A stretch of DNA of 64,000 nt from positions 806,001 to 870,000 of the forward strand of contig NZ_CP022990.1 of the NCBI RefSeq assembly GCF_002278075.1, read 5' to 3'. Shown here in pieces: positions 62,671 through 64,000 of the stretch. The position numbers and the translations under genes were made by a program. The DNA comes from Paraburkholderia aromaticivorans (lineage in GTDB: Bacteria; Pseudomonadota; Gammaproteobacteria; Burkholderiales; Burkholderiaceae). Position 1 is the first letter of the stretch. Every line of letters starts with the position of its first letter. A model generated the notes under the pieces. The model saw only the letters and a program-made list of their open reading frames with translations. It had not been told where the DNA came from and did not search any database.

Positions 62671-63572
62671 GACGCGCCTCCGTCCTTGCCGTCCTGGCGA
62701 TAGAGCTTGATGACCGCGGAAAAGTCGAGGCGTCCCGCGCCTTTGCTGCTCATCGTCTGATAGAGCTGCTGAGCCAACGCGCCGAGATAGACCGGTTGAC
62801 GCGCCGCTTTCGCGGCGTCGGTGGCGAGGCCCAGGTCCTTGAGCATCAGATCCGTGCCGAAGCCGCCGGTGTAACCGCGTGTGGACGGCGCCGTCTCGAT
62901 CACGCCCGGCATCGGGTTATACGTATCGGAACTCCAGCAGCGCCCCGTCGACGTATTGATGATGCCGCCCAGCACTTTCGCGTCGATGCCGAGCGCCTCG
63001 CCGAGCGACATGGCCTCCGCCACACCCGCCATCGTGATGCCGAGCACGAGGTTGTTGCAGATCTTCGCGACCTGGCCCGTGCCGGTATCGCCGCAATGCA
63101 CGATGTTCTTACCCATTGCCGCGAGCACCGGCTTGACCTGCTCAAACGCGCTCGCGCTGCCCCCGACCATGAAGGTCAGCGTGCCCGCCGCCGCGCCGCC
63201 AGTCCCGCCTGAAACCGGCGCATCGACGAAGCTGTTGCCGTGCTGCTGCGCGAGTTCGGCGAACGCCTTGACGCTCACGGGATCGATCGTGCTCGAATCG
63301 ATGATGGTCACGCCCCTGGCGATGCCCGCGAAGATGCCGTCGTCCGCGGTCAGCACGCTGCGCACATGCGCGGCGGCGGGCAGCATGGTGATCACGCATT
63401 CCACGTCGGTCACCGCCGCTTGCGGCGAAGCGGCGGCCTTCGCGCCCGCGTCGACGAGCGCCTGCACCGCTTGCGCGTTGAGGTCGAACACATTGACCGC
63501 GTGGCCCGCCTTGAGCAGGTTGTGCGCCATGGGCGCGCCCATGTTGCCGAGTCCGATAAAGCCTATTTTCAT
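62667..63572 (-). CDS. mmsB: 3-Hydroxyisobutyrate dehydrogenase
   Basis: 301-residue beta-hydroxyacid dehydrogenase. Rossmann motif GFIGLGNMGAPMAHNLL (about 4-20), substrate loop DAPVSGGTGGAAAGTL (about 118-133) and catalytic Lys in GQVAKICNNLVLGITM (about 170). Oxidises 3-hydroxyisobutyrate to methylmalonate semialdehyde with NAD+. GGAG precedes the ATG at 63572. Lies 37 bp after mmsA. Confidence 0.94.
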   Translation of the reverse strand: MKIGFIGLGNMGAPMAHNLLKAGHAVNVFDLNAQAVQALVDAGAKAAASPQAAVTDVECVITMLPAAAHVRSVLTADDGIFAGIARGVTIIDSSTIDPVSVKAFAELAQQHGNSFVDAPVSGGTGGAAAGTLTFMVGGSASAFEQVKPVLAAMGKNIVHCGDTGTGQVAKICNNLVLGITMAGVAEAMSLGEALGIDAKVLGGIINTSTGRCWSSDTYNPMPGVIETAPSTRGYTGGFGTDLMLKDLGLATDAAKAARQPVYLGALAQQLYQTMSSKGAGRLDFSAVIKLYRQDGKDGGAS

Positions 63573-63609
63573 GATGTCGTCTCCGTGTGTCCGCTCGCTC
63601 GCCACGCGC

Positions 63610-64000
63610 TCAGCGCAGGCTGATGGTCGTGTTGACGCCGTCGTTCACCGTGTCGTCGTCGAACCAGCGGGCGGTGACGGTCTTGGTCTGCGTATAGAAC
63701 TGCACGACCTGTTTGCCGTACGGGCCGAGGTCGCCGAGCTTCGAGCCGCGCGAGCCCGTGAAGCTGAAGAACGGCACCGGCACCGGAATCGGAATGTTGA
63801 TACCGACCTGGCCGATATCGATCTCGCTCTGGAACTTGCGCGCCGCCGCGCCGCTCTGCGTGAAGAGGCCCACGCCGTTGCCGAACGGATTGCGGTTCAC
63901 GAGTTCGATCGCGTCGTCGAGCGAGGCGACGCTCAACACTACTAGCACCGGGCCGAAGATTTCCTGGCGGTAGATGTCCATTTCGGTGGTGACGTCGGTA
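63610..64000 (-). CDS. mmsA: Methylmalonate-semialdehyde dehydrogenase, C-terminal part
   Basis: The visible 129 codons and stop are the C-terminal quarter of a CoA-acylating aldehyde dehydrogenase: [40 protein letters not shown] and [20 protein letters not shown] are the MmsA signatures. Converts methylmalonate semialdehyde to propionyl-CoA. The N-terminus and catalytic cysteine lie outside the window. First visible gene of the operon. Confidence 0.93.
   Translation of the reverse strand, partial: TDVTTEMDIYRQEIFGPVLVVLSVASLDDAIELVNRNPFGNGVGLFTQSGAAARKFQSEIDIGQVGINIPIPVPVPFFSFTGSRGSKLGDLGPYGKQVVQFYTQTKTVTARWFDDDTVNDGVNTTISLR

Overview
The window is GC-rich, densely coded chromosomal DNA whose gene content points to a betaproteobacterium of the Burkholderia/Paraburkholderia group. 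The strongest marker is an adjacent rpfR and rpfF pair, the BDSF receptor and synthase. An AruH-like aminotransferase, a DUF4148 protein, CsbD and DUF2383 stress proteins, a PRC-barrel protein and many one-component regulators agree with this. I see no tRNA, rRNA, transposase, integrase or CRISPR array. The stand-alone rpoN, mreB and gltA copies would suit a secondary chromosome, but that is inference.

Layout. 1-3718: lactate utilisation operon lutABC (lutC cut by the window edge) with its FadR-type regulator and a clear promoter/operator. 3908-8895: secreted S10 carboxypeptidase, AruH-like aminotransferase, and an RpoN paralogue followed by a 13-bp tandem array. 9396-18828: an island of small stress or envelope proteins (BON, DUF2383, glycine zipper, DUF1488, DUF4142, PfpI, an acidic protein, PRC barrel, DUF3175) around a poxvirus-type topoisomerase IB, then a Na+/H+ antiporter and a FUSC protein. 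18829-26352: AraC regulator divergent from an AhpD-like protein, an aldo/keto reductase, and the long helicase Lhr. 26568-29560: rpfR and rpfF, convergent. 30067-36392: M20 dipeptidase, superinfection-immunity-like protein, YodC-like protein, TetR regulator with an MFS pump, OsmC, DUF4148. 36467-40462: RpiR-type regulator with a C45 acyltransferase, a class III aminotransferase and a carboxymuconolactone decarboxylase-like protein, with a promoter/operator. 41061-44854: glycogen debranching enzyme and citrate synthase. 45296-52747: unknown small protein, two alpha/beta hydrolases, an MreB paralogue, an EmrB-type pump convergent with an AraC regulator, and an unknown lipoprotein. 53032-56135: YqjI-type metal regulator, YqjH-type ferric-siderophore reductase and an MFS transporter. 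56188-60622: AI-2E family membrane protein, two CsbD proteins, a PAS-LuxR regulator and DUF3429. 60707-64000: valine catabolism operon (mmsA, mmsB, enoyl-CoA hydratase, 3-hydroxyisobutyryl-CoA hydrolase).

How the parts fit. Several units are regulator plus target with a readable operator: LldR-like/lut, RpiR/C45 locus and YqjI/YqjH. RpfF makes the BDSF signal that RpfR senses and converts into a change in cyclic di-GMP. The least explained parts are the C45-aminotransferase-decarboxylase locus, the 13-bp array in the rpoN 3' region, the His-rich duplication in the YqjI-like regulator, the 14-bp duplication over the antiporter start, and an orphan terminator at 45240-45266.
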